NCBI GenBank assembly: GCA_002951995.1
Contig: CP019797.1
Coordinates: 1,348,501 to 1,412,500, forward strand
Direction of reading: 5' to 3'
DNA length: 64,000 nt
Source of the DNA: Stenotrophomonas acidaminiphila
Lineage (GTDB): Bacteria; Pseudomonadota; Gammaproteobacteria; Xanthomonadales; Xanthomonadaceae
Below the pieces are notes generated by a model, which searched no databases, had not been told where the DNA came from, and saw only the letters and a list, made by a program, of their open reading frames with translations. Made by a program: the position numbers and the translations under genes. This document shows, in pieces, positions 45,796-55,366 of the stretch. Within the stretch, counting starts at the first letter, position 1, and each line of letters starts with the position of its first letter.

Positions 45796-46299
45796 ATGAC
45801 CCCCAATTCCTCCGCGCCGCTCGTCGGCATCGTGATGGGTTCCCGTTCCGACTGGGAAACCATGCAGCACGCGGCCCAGAAGCTCGACGCGCTGGGCGTG
45901 CCCTATGAAGTGAAGGTGGTTTCAGCGCACCGCACGCCGGACGTGCTGTTCACCTATGCCGAACAGGCCGGCCCGCGCGGGCTGCGCGCGATCATCGCCG
46001 GCGCCGGCGGCGCCGCCCACCTGCCGGGCATGATCGCGGCCAAGACCGCGGTGCCGGTGCTGGGCGTTCCGGTGCAGTCCAAGGCGCTGAACGGCATGGA
46101 TTCGCTGCTGTCGATCGTGCAGATGCCGGCCGGGATCCCGGTGGCGACATTCGCCATCGGCAATGCCGGCGCGTCGAACGCGGCGCTGTTCGCGGCGGCG
46201 ATGCTGGCGCCGGCGCAACCGGCCATCGGCCAGGCGCTGGAGGCGTTCCGCGCGCGCCAGACCGCCGACGTGATGGCCGCCGACGACCCGCGCCAATGA
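45796..46299 (+). CDS. purE: N5-carboxyaminoimidazole ribonucleotide mutase
   Basis: 167 residues. Moves the carboxyl group of N5-CAIR to form CAIR in purine synthesis. Motifs: [10 protein letters not shown] (phosphate binding), SAHRTPD with the catalytic His, [14 protein letters not shown] and [13 protein letters not shown]. The stop overlaps the purK start. A TAGAAT hexamer about 27 bp upstream resembles a -10 box but I see no clear -35. Confidence 0.96.
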   Translation: MTPNSSAPLVGIVMGSRSDWETMQHAAQKLDALGVPYEVKVVSAHRTPDVLFTYAEQAGPRGLRAIIAGAGGAAHLPGMIAAKTAVPVLGVPVQSKALNGMDSLLSIVQMPAGIPVATFAIGNAGASNAALFAAAMLAPAQPAIGQALEAFRARQTADVMAADDPRQ

Positions 46300-47441
46300 C
46301 CACGGTCGGCATCCTCGGCGGCGGGCAGCTGGCCCGCATGATGGTCCTGGCCGGTGCGCCGCTCGGCCTGCGCTTCGTGGTGTTCGATCCCGCCGCCGAC
46401 GCCTGCGCCGGGCAGCTGGCGCCGCTGCAGGTCGGGGCGTTCGACGACACCGCCGCGCTGGCCGAGTTCGCCGCACGGGTGGACGTGGTTACCTTCGATT
46501 TCGAGAACGTGCCGGCCGCAAGCGCGCGCTGGCTGGCCGAGCGCAGGCCGGTGTTTCCCAACCCCGCCGCGCTGGCGGTGGCGCAGGACCGGCTCAGCGA
46601 GAAATCCCTGTTCCAGGAGCTGGGCATTCCGCTGCCGCCGTTCGCCGATATCCGCAGCCGCGACGAGCTGGCGGCGAAGGCCGCCGAGTTCGGCATGCCC
46701 TGCATCCTCAAGACGCGCCGGCTCGGGTACGACGGCAAGGGCCAGTTCCGCATCCGCGGCGAGGCCGACATCGATGCCGCCTGGCAGGCGCTGGGCGCCC
46801 AGGTGGACGCGACCGGCCTGATCCTGGAGGGCTTCGTGGCCTTCGACCGCGAGGTCAGCGTGGTGGCCGTGCGTGGCCGCGATGGCGAGTTCCGCGCCTG
46901 GCCGCTGACCGGCAACTGGCACGTCGATGGCGTGCTGTCGGCGAGCCTGGCGCCGGCCCCCGCGGGCGCGGCCCAGCACGAAGCGGCCATCGGCTATGCG
47001 CGCCGGGTGGCCGAGCGGCTCGACTACGTCGGCGTGTTCGCGCTCGAACTGTTCTGCCGCGGCGACGAGCTGCTGGCCAACGAGATGGCACCGCGCGTGC
47101 ACAACTCCGGCCACTGGACCAGTGACGGCGCGGAAACTTCCCAGTTCGAGAACCATCTGCGCGCGGTGCTGGGCCTGCCGCTGGGCGACACCCGGGTGCT
47201 GGGCCACGCCTGCATGCTCAACTGGCTCGGCCGGATGCCGGATGCGCGTGCCGTGCTCGCCGAGCCCGCCGGCCACTGGCACGACTACGGTAAGCAGCCG
47301 CGCGAAGGCCGCAAGGTGGGCCATGCCAACCTGCGCGACGACGATGCCGAGGCATTGGCCGACGCGCTGGAGCGGGTGGGGCAGGCGCTTGCCCGGCCGG
47401 CGCAGGTCGAACCGGTGGTGCGCGCGCTGCGCGGCCGCTGA
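46296..47441 (+). CDS. purK: N5-carboxyaminoimidazole ribonucleotide synthase
   Basis: 381 residues, ATP-grasp fold. Makes N5-CAIR from AIR, bicarbonate and ATP, feeding PurE. Landmarks: GGGQLARMM at the N-terminus, [10 protein letters not shown], the [15 protein letters not shown] loop, [24 protein letters not shown] and [15 protein letters not shown]. Overlaps purE by four bases. Confidence 0.96.
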   Translation: MTTVGILGGGQLARMMVLAGAPLGLRFVVFDPAADACAGQLAPLQVGAFDDTAALAEFAARVDVVTFDFENVPAASARWLAERRPVFPNPAALAVAQDRLSEKSLFQELGIPLPPFADIRSRDELAAKAAEFGMPCILKTRRLGYDGKGQFRIRGEADIDAAWQALGAQVDATGLILEGFVAFDREVSVVAVRGRDGEFRAWPLTGNWHVDGVLSASLAPAPAGAAQHEAAIGYARRVAERLDYVGVFALELFCRGDELLANEMAPRVHNSGHWTSDGAETSQFENHLRAVLGLPLGDTRVLGHACMLNWLGRMPDARAVLAEPAGHWHDYGKQPREGRKVGHANLRDDDAEALADALERVGQALARPAQVEPVVRALRGR

Positions 47442-47471
47442 CCGCGCCAGCGCCAGCGCCGGATCGACGGC

Positions 47472-47501
47472 GTGGCGGTGCGCTCCCGTGCGCACCGCCA
47501 C
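47472..47501 (+). promoter_or_regulatory. Strong hairpin between purK and the AhpD-like gene
   Basis: GTGGCGGTGCGC, loop TCCCGT, GCGCACCGCCAC: a perfect 12-bp stem starting 31 bp after the purK stop. No T-tract follows, so it is either a stem protecting the purEK message or a terminator that depends on other factors. No match to a known riboswitch is visible. Confidence 0.5.
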
Positions 47502-47549
47502 GACCGGCCGGGTGGTAGCGTGGCGGCTCCTTCCCTCGGAGTGGCCGCC

Positions 47550-47885
47550 ATGCTGGACTGGAACGCATACCGTCGCGAGCTGAAGGGGCGTATCGGCGAG
47601 CTGGGCAAGCTCTCGCCCGATACGCTCAAGGGCTACATGACACTGAGCGGTGCCGGCGCGCAGACCGCGCACCTGGATGCCCGGACCCGCGAGCTGATCG
47701 CCCTGGCGGTGGCGGTGACGACCCGCTGCGACGGCTGCATCACCACCCATGTCGACGCGGCGCTGAAACAGGGCGCGAGCCGCGAGGAGATCGCCGAGGC
47801 GCTGGGCGTGGCGGTCGCGCTCAATGCCGGTGCCGCGCTGGTGTTCTCGGCGCGCGTGCTGGACGCGGTGGACGCCCACGGCTGA
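47550..47885 (+). CDS. AhpD-like carboxymuconolactone decarboxylase family protein
   Basis: 111 residues, all helical. The redox motif CDGCITTH (CxxC followed by His, about residues 57-64) and the KQGASREEIAEALGVAVALNAG helix mark the AhpD-like peroxidase/disulfide-reductase branch rather than true decarboxylases. It probably reduces peroxides or helps peroxiredoxins. It faces sodB convergently, and the two share an oxidative-stress theme. Confidence 0.9.
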   Translation: MLDWNAYRRELKGRIGELGKLSPDTLKGYMTLSGAGAQTAHLDARTRELIALAVAVTTRCDGCITTHVDAALKQGASREEIAEALGVAVALNAGAALVFSARVLDAVDAHG

Positions 47886-47949
47886 GGCGGCCCGGGCCGC
47901 GACCGGGGCGGTCGCGGGCGGTGACGCCCGCGCAGGCCCGCCGGCGCGC

Positions 47950-48528
47950 TCAGCGCAGCCGGGCGCCGACGAAATCCCAGTTCACCAGCTTCCAGAACGC
48001 CTGCAGGTAGCGCCCGCGGTCGTCCTGGAAGTCGGTGTAATAGGCATGCTCCCACAGGTCGCAGCCCAGCAGGGGCGTGCTGTCCCCGGTCAGCGGCGTG
48101 TTGGCGTTGCGGGTGGTGACGATGGCCAGGCGGCCGTCCGGATGCTGTACCAGCCACGCCCAGCCGGAACCGGCCAGGGCCAGTGCCGCGCGGTTGAATT
48201 CCTCGCGCAGTTTCTGGGTGTCGCCGAACTGGCGGGCGATCAGGTCGGCCAGCGCGCCGTGCGGCTCGCCGCCGGCCCGGGGGTGCAGGCACTGCCAGTA
48301 GAAAGCGTGGTTCCAGGCCTGCGCGGCGGCTTCGAACAGGCTGCCCTGGCTGGCGCGGACGATCTCCTCCAGTGCCAGGCCCTCCAGTTCGGTGCCGGCG
48401 ATGCGGGCGTTGACGGCTTCGATCTCGGCGCGCTGGTGGTGGCCGTGGTGCAGGTCCAGGGTCGCCGTGGTGAGATGCGGCTGCAGGGCGTCGCGGGGAT
48501 AGGGCAGGTCGGGCAGTTCGACGGGCAT
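47950..48528 (-). CDS. sodB: Fe/Mn-type superoxide dismutase with atypical active-site gate
   Basis: 192 residues, aligning without gaps to E. coli SodB. All four metal ligands are present: His26 (LDLHHG), His73 (AWNHAFYW), Asp156 and His160 (CDLWEHAYY); Gln69 (AAQAW) marks the iron type. However, the second-sphere Tyr34 is Glu and His31 is Gln (the HHQTYV of E. coli reads HQRAEI). Tyr34 controls substrate access and proton supply in this family, so activity may be altered. No signal peptide. Divergent from grxD. Confidence 0.92.
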   Translation of the reverse strand: MPVELPDLPYPRDALQPHLTTATLDLHHGHHQRAEIEAVNARIAGTELEGLALEEIVRASQGSLFEAAAQAWNHAFYWQCLHPRAGGEPHGALADLIARQFGDTQKLREEFNRAALALAGSGWAWLVQHPDGRLAIVTTRNANTPLTGDSTPLLGCDLWEHAYYTDFQDDRGRYLQAFWKLVNWDFVGARLR

Positions 48529-48650
48529 GGTCCGTTTCTTTTCGGTCTGGGGCGCCGGCAGCCGGCTGGCTCGGCTTACAATCGGCAGCCACGGGGGAAG
48601 AGTCTATCCGACCGGACAGGCCGTTCCTTCGCAGCAGCTGGGAGATTGCA

Positions 48651-48971
48651 ATGGCGGTGATGGAGCAAATCCAGGCGGAGGTGGAGCAGCATCCCCTCGT
48701 CCTGTTCATGAAAGGGACGCCGCAGTATCCGATGTGCGGGTTCTCCAGCCGGGCCGTACAGGCGCTGCTGGCGGCGGGCGCGGTCAACCTGCGCACCGTC
48801 AACGTGCTCGAGCTGCCCGAAGTGCGCGCCAACCTGCCGCGCTATTCCAACTGGCCGACGTTTCCGCAGTTCTTCATGCATGGCGAACTGATCGGCGGCT
48901 GCGACATCATCCTGGAACTGCTGGAGTCGGGCGAACTCAAGCGCATCGTCGCCGAGGCGGGCCAGGCATGA
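48651..48971 (+). CDS. grxD: Monothiol glutaredoxin Grx4
   Basis: 106 residues with the monothiol CGFS active site (PMCGFSSRAVQAL, about residues 29-32), FMKGTPQYP before it and WPTFPQFF and GGCDIILEL glutathione-binding segments. Carries and delivers iron-sulfur clusters in the cytoplasm. Its stop overlaps the start of the dehydrogenase gene; the three genes grxD-SDR-marC form an overlapping run. Confidence 0.96.
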   Translation: MAVMEQIQAEVEQHPLVLFMKGTPQYPMCGFSSRAVQALLAAGAVNLRTVNVLELPEVRANLPRYSNWPTFPQFFMHGELIGGCDIILELLESGELKRIVAEAGQA

Positions 48972-49726
48972 GCGCGCGATCGATCGACGCCGGCAACGCG
49001 CCGGCCCCGGGTTCGCGCCTGGACGGGCGCGTCGTGCTGGTCGCCGGTGCCGCCGGCGGCCTCGGTGCGGCGGCGTCGCGGGCCTGCGCCGCGGCCGGCG
49101 CCACCGTGGTCCTGCTCGGGCGCAAGGTCGCCAAGCTCAACCGCGTCTATGACAGTGCCGCGCAGCTCGGTCCCGAGCCGCTGCTGTATCCGCTGGACAT
49201 GGAGGGCGCCTCGCCCGATGACTACGCCGAACTGGCCACGCGGCTGGCGTCGGAAGTCGGCCGGCTGGATGGCCTGCTGCACTGTGCGGCCGACTTCGCC
49301 GGACTGACGCCGTTTGCGCTCGCGGACCCGGCGGCATTCGCCCGCGCCATCCACGTCAACCTGACCGCCCGCGCCTGGCTGACCCAGGCCTGCCTGCCGC
49401 TGTTGCGCCAGCGCGAAGATGCGGCGGTGGTGTTCGCGCTGGACGACCCGCAGCGGGTCGGCCAGGCCTACTGGGGCGGCTATGGCGTGGCCCAGTATGG
49501 CCTGCGTGGCCTGCTCGATACCCTGCACCACGAACTGCGCAGCGGTCCGGTGCGGGTCAGCGGGTTGCGGCCGCGGCCGATGCGCACGCCGCTGCGGGCG
49601 CGCGCCTTCACCCACGAAACCGACTACGCGCCGGTCGATCCGGCGGCCTGCGCCGATGCCTGCGTACAGCTGCTGGCCGCCGATGGCGCGGACTGGCGCG
49701 GCAAGGTGCTGGAACTGCGCGGGTGA
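48968..49726 (+). CDS. Short-chain dehydrogenase/reductase homologue with degenerate catalytic residues (YciK-like)
   Basis: 252 residues with a Rossmann nucleotide site (VVLVAGAAGGLGAAASRACA, about residues 22-41) and DGLLHCAADF. The order resembles YciK. The active site is unusual: the YxxxK motif reads YGVAQ (Lys replaced by Gln), and the Ser usually about 13 residues earlier is replaced (FALDDPQ). It may therefore bind NAD(P) without normal dehydrogenase chemistry. Start overlaps grxD; the stop overlaps the GTG start of the MarC gene. Confidence 0.85.
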   Translation: MSARSIDAGNAPAPGSRLDGRVVLVAGAAGGLGAAASRACAAAGATVVLLGRKVAKLNRVYDSAAQLGPEPLLYPLDMEGASPDDYAELATRLASEVGRLDGLLHCAADFAGLTPFALADPAAFARAIHVNLTARAWLTQACLPLLRQREDAAVVFALDDPQRVGQAYWGGYGVAQYGLRGLLDTLHHELRSGPVRVSGLRPRPMRTPLRARAFTHETDYAPVDPAACADACVQLLAADGADWRGKVLELRG

Positions 49727-50316
49727 CGATCCTCTCCGCCGCGCTGCTGCTGTTCCTGATCCTGGATCCGCTGGGCAACATCCCGGTGTTCCTCAGCCTG
49801 CTCAAGCCGCTGGCGCCCCGCCGCCAGCGCGTGGTCCTGGTGCGCGAACTGCTGATCGCGCTGGCTGTGCTGATGGCCTTCCTGTGGGGCGGCAAGTACG
49901 CGCTGGAGCTGATGCACCTGCGCCAGGAGTCGGTGGCCATCGCCGGTGGCATCGTGCTGTTCCTGATCGGCATCCGCATGATCTTCCCGCGGCCGGAAGG
50001 GCTGATGGGGGCGGTGCCGGACGGCGAGCCATTCATCGTGCCGATGGCGATCCCGCTGGTGGCCGGGCCGTCGGGCATGGCGGCGGTCATGCTGATGGGC
50101 AGCAACGAGCCCGACCGGCTCGGTGAATGGAGCCTGGCACTGCTGCTGGCGTGGGGCGCCACGGCGGCGATCCTGATGTCGGCAACGCTGCTCTACAAGC
50201 TGCTCGGGGCGCGGGCGCTGACCGCGCTGGAGCGCCTCATGGGCATGCTGCTCGTCGCGATTTCCGTGCAGATGTTGCTAGACGGTGTCGCCACCTACCT
50301 GGCGTCCATCCCGTAA
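49723..50316 (+). CDS. MarC family inner-membrane protein
   Basis: 197 residues with six membrane segments. LFLILDPLGNIPVFLSLL at the N-terminus and FIVPMAIPLVAGPSG in the middle are the two conserved MarC repeats. Function in the family is unknown; an early link to multiple antibiotic resistance was later withdrawn. A GTG start inside the previous stop (GTGA) is chosen. A 216-bp gap follows, holding an AT-rich patch (around 50395-50415) that probably includes the promoter of the receptor gene. Confidence 0.9.
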   Translation: MTILSAALLLFLILDPLGNIPVFLSLLKPLAPRRQRVVLVRELLIALAVLMAFLWGGKYALELMHLRQESVAIAGGIVLFLIGIRMIFPRPEGLMGAVPDGEPFIVPMAIPLVAGPSGMAAVMLMGSNEPDRLGEWSLALLLAWGATAAILMSATLLYKLLGARALTALERLMGMLLVAISVQMLLDGVATYLASIP

Positions 50317-50532
50317 GTCTTTGATTCGATTGTGCCGCATTTGCTGCAATGCAAGATGGCTGTCTTGCTGCGGTCATATTTGGTGCTTACCGTGTTAACC
50401 TTATCTTAACCGTTGCGCATGTAACCGCCGCGGAAGGTACCCCCAGATTCAAGCCGATCAGGCGCCCGGTGGCCCCGGGGCTGATGGATCGCGTTTTTTC
50501 CCAATCGCCAACTCGTATCGAGGCTACCCAGA

Positions 50533-53500
50533 ATGAACCACCCTCGCATCCGGATGTCCAAGCTTGCCCTTGGTCTCGTTGCCGCTCTCGCGGCCGCGCC
50601 GGCTTTCGCACAGAGCACCTCCGCCGGCGTCGGCGGCCTGGTCACCAACAACGGCGGTTCGCCGGTGGCCGGTGCCGAAGTCACCATCACCCACGTCGAG
50701 TCGGGCACGGTCAGCCGCGCCACCACCGATGCGTCGGGTCGTTACAACGCGCGCGGCCTGCGCGTGGGTGGTCCGTACACCATCACCGTGACCAAGCCGG
50801 GTGAGGGCACCAAGACCGAAGAGGGTGTGTACCTCAACCTGAACCAGGTCAACACCGTCAATGCGGCACTGGCCGGCGACGTGACGACCCTGCAGGGCGT
50901 GGAAGTGGTGGCCGCGATGGTCGGTTCCGACCTGTTCAGCGCCAACAAGATGGGCACCGGCTCGAACGTGACCCGCGAGCAGATGGATGCGCTGCCGTCG
51001 GCCAGCCGCAACATCCAGGACTACATCCGCCTGGACCCGCGCATTTCGCAGGTCAGCAAGGCTGACGGCGCGATCTCCGCCGGTGGCCAGAACACCCGCT
51101 ACAACGCCATCCGCATCGACGGCATCGGCGCCGGCGACCCGTTCGGCCTGGAATCCAACAACCTGCCGACCGAGCGTCAGCCGGTGTCGATGGACGCCAT
51201 CCAGGAAATCAACATCGACCTGGCCAACTACGACACCACCATCTACGGTGGCACCGGCGCGGTGATCAACGCCGTGACCAAGTCGGGCACCAACGAGTTC
51301 CACGGCACGGTCTATGGCTCGTACCGCAACAAGGACGACATGGTCCGCCGCCGCCTGGATACCGACAAGGGCGATTTCAACGGCTTCAACGACGAAAAGA
51401 CCTACGGCATGACCTTCGGCGGCCCGATCGTCAAGGACAAGCTGTTCTTCTTCGCCAACTACGAGAAGTACGAGCGTTCGGCCCCGGGCGTGGCGCTGGG
51501 CGACACCCCGTACGGCAAGGGCAACATCACCGACGCCGACATCAAGGCCGTGCAGGACTTCATGACCGGCAAGGGTTACGACGTCGGCAGCCTGTCGGCG
51601 CCGGACAGCAAGACCGAGATCGAGGAATACGCGGTCAAGCTGGACTGGAACATCAACGAGAACCACCGTGCCGCGCTGCGCTACAACAAGATGGAGCAGA
51701 ACGTCATGCGCTTCCCGGGCATGGCCTCGGGCACCGTCTCGCTGAGCAGCTACTGGTATGCGCAGCCGAAGACCTATGAAACCTGGATGGGCGAGCTGTT
51801 CTCCGACTGGAGCGACAACTTCTCCACCGAGTTCAAGGTCTCGTACAAGGACTACAACGCTACCCGCGTGCCGACCGTGAACCTGCCGCAGATCCGCATC
51901 AACGGCTTCGGTTCCAACAACTCGGCGCTGCTGCTGGGCACCGAGCAGAACACCCATGTCAACATCGTCGAGTCGAAGGAGCTGAGCGCCTTTGGTTCGG
52001 CGAACTGGTACATCGGTGACCACACCGTCAAGTTCGGCTTCGACTACTCGAAGAACGAGCTGATGAACTTCTATGGCCGCAACCTCAACGGCGTGTACGA
52101 GTTCAACAGCCTCACCGACTTCCTGGCCGGCAAGGTCAACCGTTACCAGCTGCGTGCGCCGCGCCCGAACGGTGGCAGCCTCAGCGACATCCCGGCGAGC
52201 TTCACCCTGAAGAACACCGGCCTGTTCGTGCAGGACACCTGGGCGATCAACTACAACCTGAACCTGATGTACGGCGTGCGCGTCGACCTGCCGGACTTCA
52301 GCAACCAGAAGCTGTACAACCCTCGCATCGAGCAGCTGTACGGCTACAACAACACCGTGCTGCCTGACAGCAGCCTGGTGCAGCCGCGCGTCGGCTTCAA
52401 CTACACCTTCGACTCGGATCGCCCGACCCAGCTGCGCGGCGGCGTGGGCCTGTTCGGCGGTGCGGCGCCGAACGTGTGGCTGGCGGGTGCCTACCAGAAC
52501 ACCGGCCTGAACTATGTCGAGTACGACCTGCGCGGCAACCAGGCCCCGGCGTTCAACCCGGCGCTGCCGCCGTCGACCGCCGGCCTGACCCCGGGCTCGG
52601 GTCGCATGAACGTGGACATCATCGAGCCGGGCACCCGCATGCCGTCGGTGTGGAAGGCCAACCTGGCGTTCGACCACGAGCTGCCGTGGTACGGCATCAC
52701 CGCGTCGGCCGAGCTGCTGGTCACCAAGGTCAAGGACGCGCTGTACTTCGAGCGTCTGGACGTCATGACCCCGACCGCCTACGGCCAGGACGGGCGTGCG
52801 ATCTACTGGAACGCCGCCGGTCTTGACCCGAGCAATTCGCGCATGAGCGGCAGCAACAACTTCGGCATTACCGATGGCACCAAGGGCGCCCTGACCCGTG
52901 CCAACCGTCCGTCGGATATCGGTGACGTGATGCTGCTGCGCAACACCGACAAGGGTGGCAGCTCGCAGGCGACGTTCGCCCTGAGCAAGCCGATGACCGA
53001 GAACTGGGGCTGGTCGCTGGGTTACACCTACACCGCCGCCAAGGAAGTCAGCTCGCTGACCAGCTCGCAGAACACCTCGAACTGGAACAACACGCTGATC
53101 TTCAACTCCAACGAGAACGTGGACTACAACTCGCGGTACGCCATCAAGGACCGCCTGACCGCGACGCTGGAGTGGAAGCACGCCTTCTTCGGTGACTACG
53201 CCACCCGTGCCGGCCTGTTCTACGAAGGCCGCACCGGCCGTCCGTACAGCTATATCTTCTACAACGACGTGAACGGCGACGGTGCCACCACCAACGACCT
53301 GTTCTACGTGCCGAAGGGTTATGGCGACGTGCTGTTCGGCAAGGTCGTGAACAACAAGTTCGAGCAGGATCCGGCCATGGAGAAGGCGTTCTTCGACTGG
53401 CTGGAGAACACCCCGGAACTGGCCGGCTACAAGGGTCAGGTGGTGCCGGCCAACTCGCACCGCGCCAAGTGGGTCAACAGCTTCGACGTGCGCCTGAGCC

Positions 53501-53784
53501 AGGAGCTGCCGGGCCTGTTCAAGGGCCACAAGACCGAGCTGTCCCTGGACATCATGAACGTGGGCAACCTGCTCAACAAGAAGTGGGGCCTGATCGACGA
53601 CTACGGCTTCTACTCGACCCGTCGCGTGGCCAACTACGGCGGTATCGATCCGGCGACCGGCAAGTACGTGTACTCGTTCACCGGCACCACCGACAACTCG
53701 TCGATCCAGGAAAACAACAACGACAAGGGCAACACCGCGGTGTCGCGCTGGTCGATGATGCTGAGCCTGAAGTACAAGTTCTGA
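50533..53784 (+). CDS. TonB-dependent outer-membrane receptor, Oar-like, with carboxypeptidase-like N-terminal domain
   Basis: 1083 residues. A signal peptide (residues 1-26, AFAQ) is followed by a carboxypeptidase-regulatory-like beta-sandwich (about 32-110, GSPVAGAEVTITHV and DASGRYNARGL), a plug domain (about 120-240, with SRNIQDYIRLDPR and INAVTKSGTNEFHG) and a beta-barrel ending in LSLKYKF, the aromatic C-terminus needed for barrel assembly. It probably imports a large nutrient, possibly a peptide or glycan, using TonB energy. Codon use looks more biased to GGT and CGT than in neighbours, suggesting high expression. A terminator follows. Confidence 0.93.
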   Translation: MNHPRIRMSKLALGLVAALAAAPAFAQSTSAGVGGLVTNNGGSPVAGAEVTITHVESGTVSRATTDASGRYNARGLRVGGPYTITVTKPGEGTKTEEGVYLNLNQVNTVNAALAGDVTTLQGVEVVAAMVGSDLFSANKMGTGSNVTREQMDALPSASRNIQDYIRLDPRISQVSKADGAISAGGQNTRYNAIRIDGIGAGDPFGLESNNLPTERQPVSMDAIQEINIDLANYDTTIYGGTGAVINAVTKSGTNEFHGTVYGSYRNKDDMVRRRLDTDKGDFNGFNDEKTYGMTFGGPIVKDKLFFFANYEKYERSAPGVALGDTPYGKGNITDADIKAVQDFMTGKGYDVGSLSAPDSKTEIEEYAVKLDWNINENHRAALRYNKMEQNVMRFPGMASGTVSLSSYWYAQPKTYETWMGELFSDWSDNFSTEFKVSYKDYNATRVPTVNLPQIRINGFGSNNSALLLGTEQNTHVNIVESKELSAFGSANWYIGDHTVKFGFDYSKNELMNFYGRNLNGVYEFNSLTDFLAGKVNRYQLRAPRPNGGSLSDIPASFTLKNTGLFVQDTWAINYNLNLMYGVRVDLPDFSNQKLYNPRIEQLYGYNNTVLPDSSLVQPRVGFNYTFDSDRPTQLRGGVGLFGGAAPNVWLAGAYQNTGLNYVEYDLRGNQAPAFNPALPPSTAGLTPGSGRMNVDIIEPGTRMPSVWKANLAFDHELPWYGITASAELLVTKVKDALYFERLDVMTPTAYGQDGRAIYWNAAGLDPSNSRMSGSNNFGITDGTKGALTRANRPSDIGDVMLLRNTDKGGSSQATFALSKPMTENWGWSLGYTYTAAKEVSSLTSSQNTSNWNNTLIFNSNENVDYNSRYAIKDRLTATLEWKHAFFGDYATRAGLFYEGRTGRPYSYIFYNDVNGDGATTNDLFYVPKGYGDVLFGKVVNNKFEQDPAMEKAFFDWLENTPELAGYKGQVVPANSHRAKWVNSFDVRLSQELPGLFKGHKTELSLDIMNVGNLLNKKWGLIDDYGFYSTRRVANYGGIDPATGKYVYSFTGTTDNSSIQENNNDKGNTAVSRWSMMLSLKYKF

Positions 53785-53808
53785 TGCCCTGACGGATCAG
53801 TGCTGCAC

Positions 53809-53845
53809 AAGGAAACGGCCGGGGCAACCCGGCCGTTTTCCTTTT
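53809..53845 (+). terminator. Intrinsic terminator after the TonB-dependent receptor gene
   Basis: ACGGCCGGG, loop GCAA, CCCGGCCGT followed by TTTCCTTTT; the flanking AAGGAA and TTCCTT extend the stem. Starts 25 bp after the receptor stop, before ppnN. One of the clearest intrinsic terminators in the window. Confidence 0.88.
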
Positions 53846-53892
53846 CATGGGGGCAGCGCTACATTCGACCAACTGTGAAGACGGAACCGACG

Positions 53893-55284
53893 ATGGAAAT
53901 GACGAAAGAAGCGGTGGCGCGGGCGCTGCCGGTGCAGGATGCGCGGATCTACCCGCGCGGCGGTCTGGACGTATTGTCGCGGGCGGAGGTCGCGCGCCTG
54001 CGCGATGCATCCAGCGGCGGCATGCACGAGCTGCTGCGGCGCTGCGCGCTGGCGGTGCTCACCAGCGGCAGTGCGTCGGACGACCCGCGTGCGGCGCGCG
54101 ACCTTTACCCCGATTTCGACATCCAGGTGGCGCAGCAGGACCGCGGCGTCCGCATCGACCTCACCAATGCGCCGGCGATGGCGTTCGTCGACGGCGAGAT
54201 CATCCGCGGCATCGCCGAGCTGCTGTTCTCGGTGGTGCGCGACCTGGCCTACATGGCCATCGAGCTGGGGCCGGAGTATGCCTCGGACCTGGAGACATCC
54301 GAGGGCATCACCAACGCGGTGTTCGGCGTGCTGCGCAACGCCCGCATCCTGCAGCCGAGCGAACCGAACCTGGTGGTGTGCTGGGGCGGTCACTCGATTT
54401 CCCGTGACGAGTACCTGTACACCAAGCAGGTCGGCTACGAGCTGGGGCTGCGTGGGCTGGACATCTGCACCGGCTGTGGCCCGGGTGCGATGAAGGGGCC
54501 GATGAAGGGCGCGACGATCGCCCATGCCAAGCAGCGCAGGACCAATACCCGCTACATCGGCATCACCGAGCCGGGCATCATCGCCGCCGAGTCGCCGAAC
54601 CCGATCGTCAACCACCTGGTGATCATGCCGGACATCGAGAAGCGCCTGGAGGCGTTCGTGCGCATGGGTCACGGCATCATCGTGTTCCCGGGCGGCGTCG
54701 GCACCGCCGAGGAGATCCTGTACCTGCTGGGCATCCTGCTGCGCGAGGAGAACAAGGCGCTGCCGTTCCCGCTGATCCTCAGCGGCCCGACCATCGCCGC
54801 GCCGTACTTCGAGCAGATCGACCGGTTCATACGCATGACCCTCGGCGAAGAGGCCGCCAGCCGCTACGAGATCATCGTCGGCGACCCGGTCGCGGTGTCG
54901 CGGCGCATGACCCAGGGCATCAAGCGGGTGCGCGAGTACCGCCTGGCGCACAAGGATTCATTCTTCTTCAACTGGTCAGTGGAGATTCCGCACGAGTACC
55001 AGCAGCCGTTCGTGCCGACGCACGAGGCGATGGCCGCGCTGGACCTGCACCACGGCCGTCCCGCGCCCGAACTGGCGGCGGATCTGCGGCGCGCGTTCTC
55101 CGGCATCGTTGCCGGCAACGTCAAGGAGGACAGCATGCAGCGGATCGAACGCTTCGGTCCGTTCAAGATCCACGGCGATCCGGACATGATGCAGGCGCTG
55201 GACGCGCTGCTGCGCGCCTTCGTCGAACAGCGCCGCATGAAGATCTCCGGCGAGTATCACCCCTGCTACCAGGTCGTGACCTGA
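53893..55284 (+). CDS. ppnN: Nucleotide 5'-monophosphate nucleosidase PpnN (YgdH)
   Basis: 463 residues. PpnN cuts nucleoside monophosphates into base and ribose 5-phosphate and is stimulated by (p)ppGpp. The central Rossmann-like LOG domain has GHGIIVFPGGVGTAEEILYLL (the PGGxGTxxE motif, about residues 268-288, quoted here as its core PGGVGTAEE) and CTGCGPGAMKGPMKGA. N- and C-terminal PpnN-specific domains flank it. The ATG at 53893 is used; 53899 is also possible. Length matches E. coli (454). Confidence 0.93.
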   Translation: MEMTKEAVARALPVQDARIYPRGGLDVLSRAEVARLRDASSGGMHELLRRCALAVLTSGSASDDPRAARDLYPDFDIQVAQQDRGVRIDLTNAPAMAFVDGEIIRGIAELLFSVVRDLAYMAIELGPEYASDLETSEGITNAVFGVLRNARILQPSEPNLVVCWGGHSISRDEYLYTKQVGYELGLRGLDICTGCGPGAMKGPMKGATIAHAKQRRTNTRYIGITEPGIIAAESPNPIVNHLVIMPDIEKRLEAFVRMGHGIIVFPGGVGTAEEILYLLGILLREENKALPFPLILSGPTIAAPYFEQIDRFIRMTLGEEAASRYEIIVGDPVAVSRRMTQGIKRVREYRLAHKDSFFFNWSVEIPHEYQQPFVPTHEAMAALDLHHGRPAPELAADLRRAFSGIVAGNVKEDSMQRIERFGPFKIHGDPDMMQALDALLRAFVEQRRMKISGEYHPCYQVVT

Positions 55285-55366
55285 GCCGGCGCGCCGCTGT
55301 GGCGCGGGCCCAATGCCGCTGGGCATCGGGCTTGGGCCGCCACCGCTGCCGGCCCGCTGCCCGCAC

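Noticed and set aside
50524..53529. Minus-strand open frame of about 1000 codons opposite the TonB-dependent receptor gene
   Set aside because: Shadow of high third-position GC in the real gene; the product is His/Val/Arg-rich with no domain pattern, while the plus strand encodes a complete receptor.
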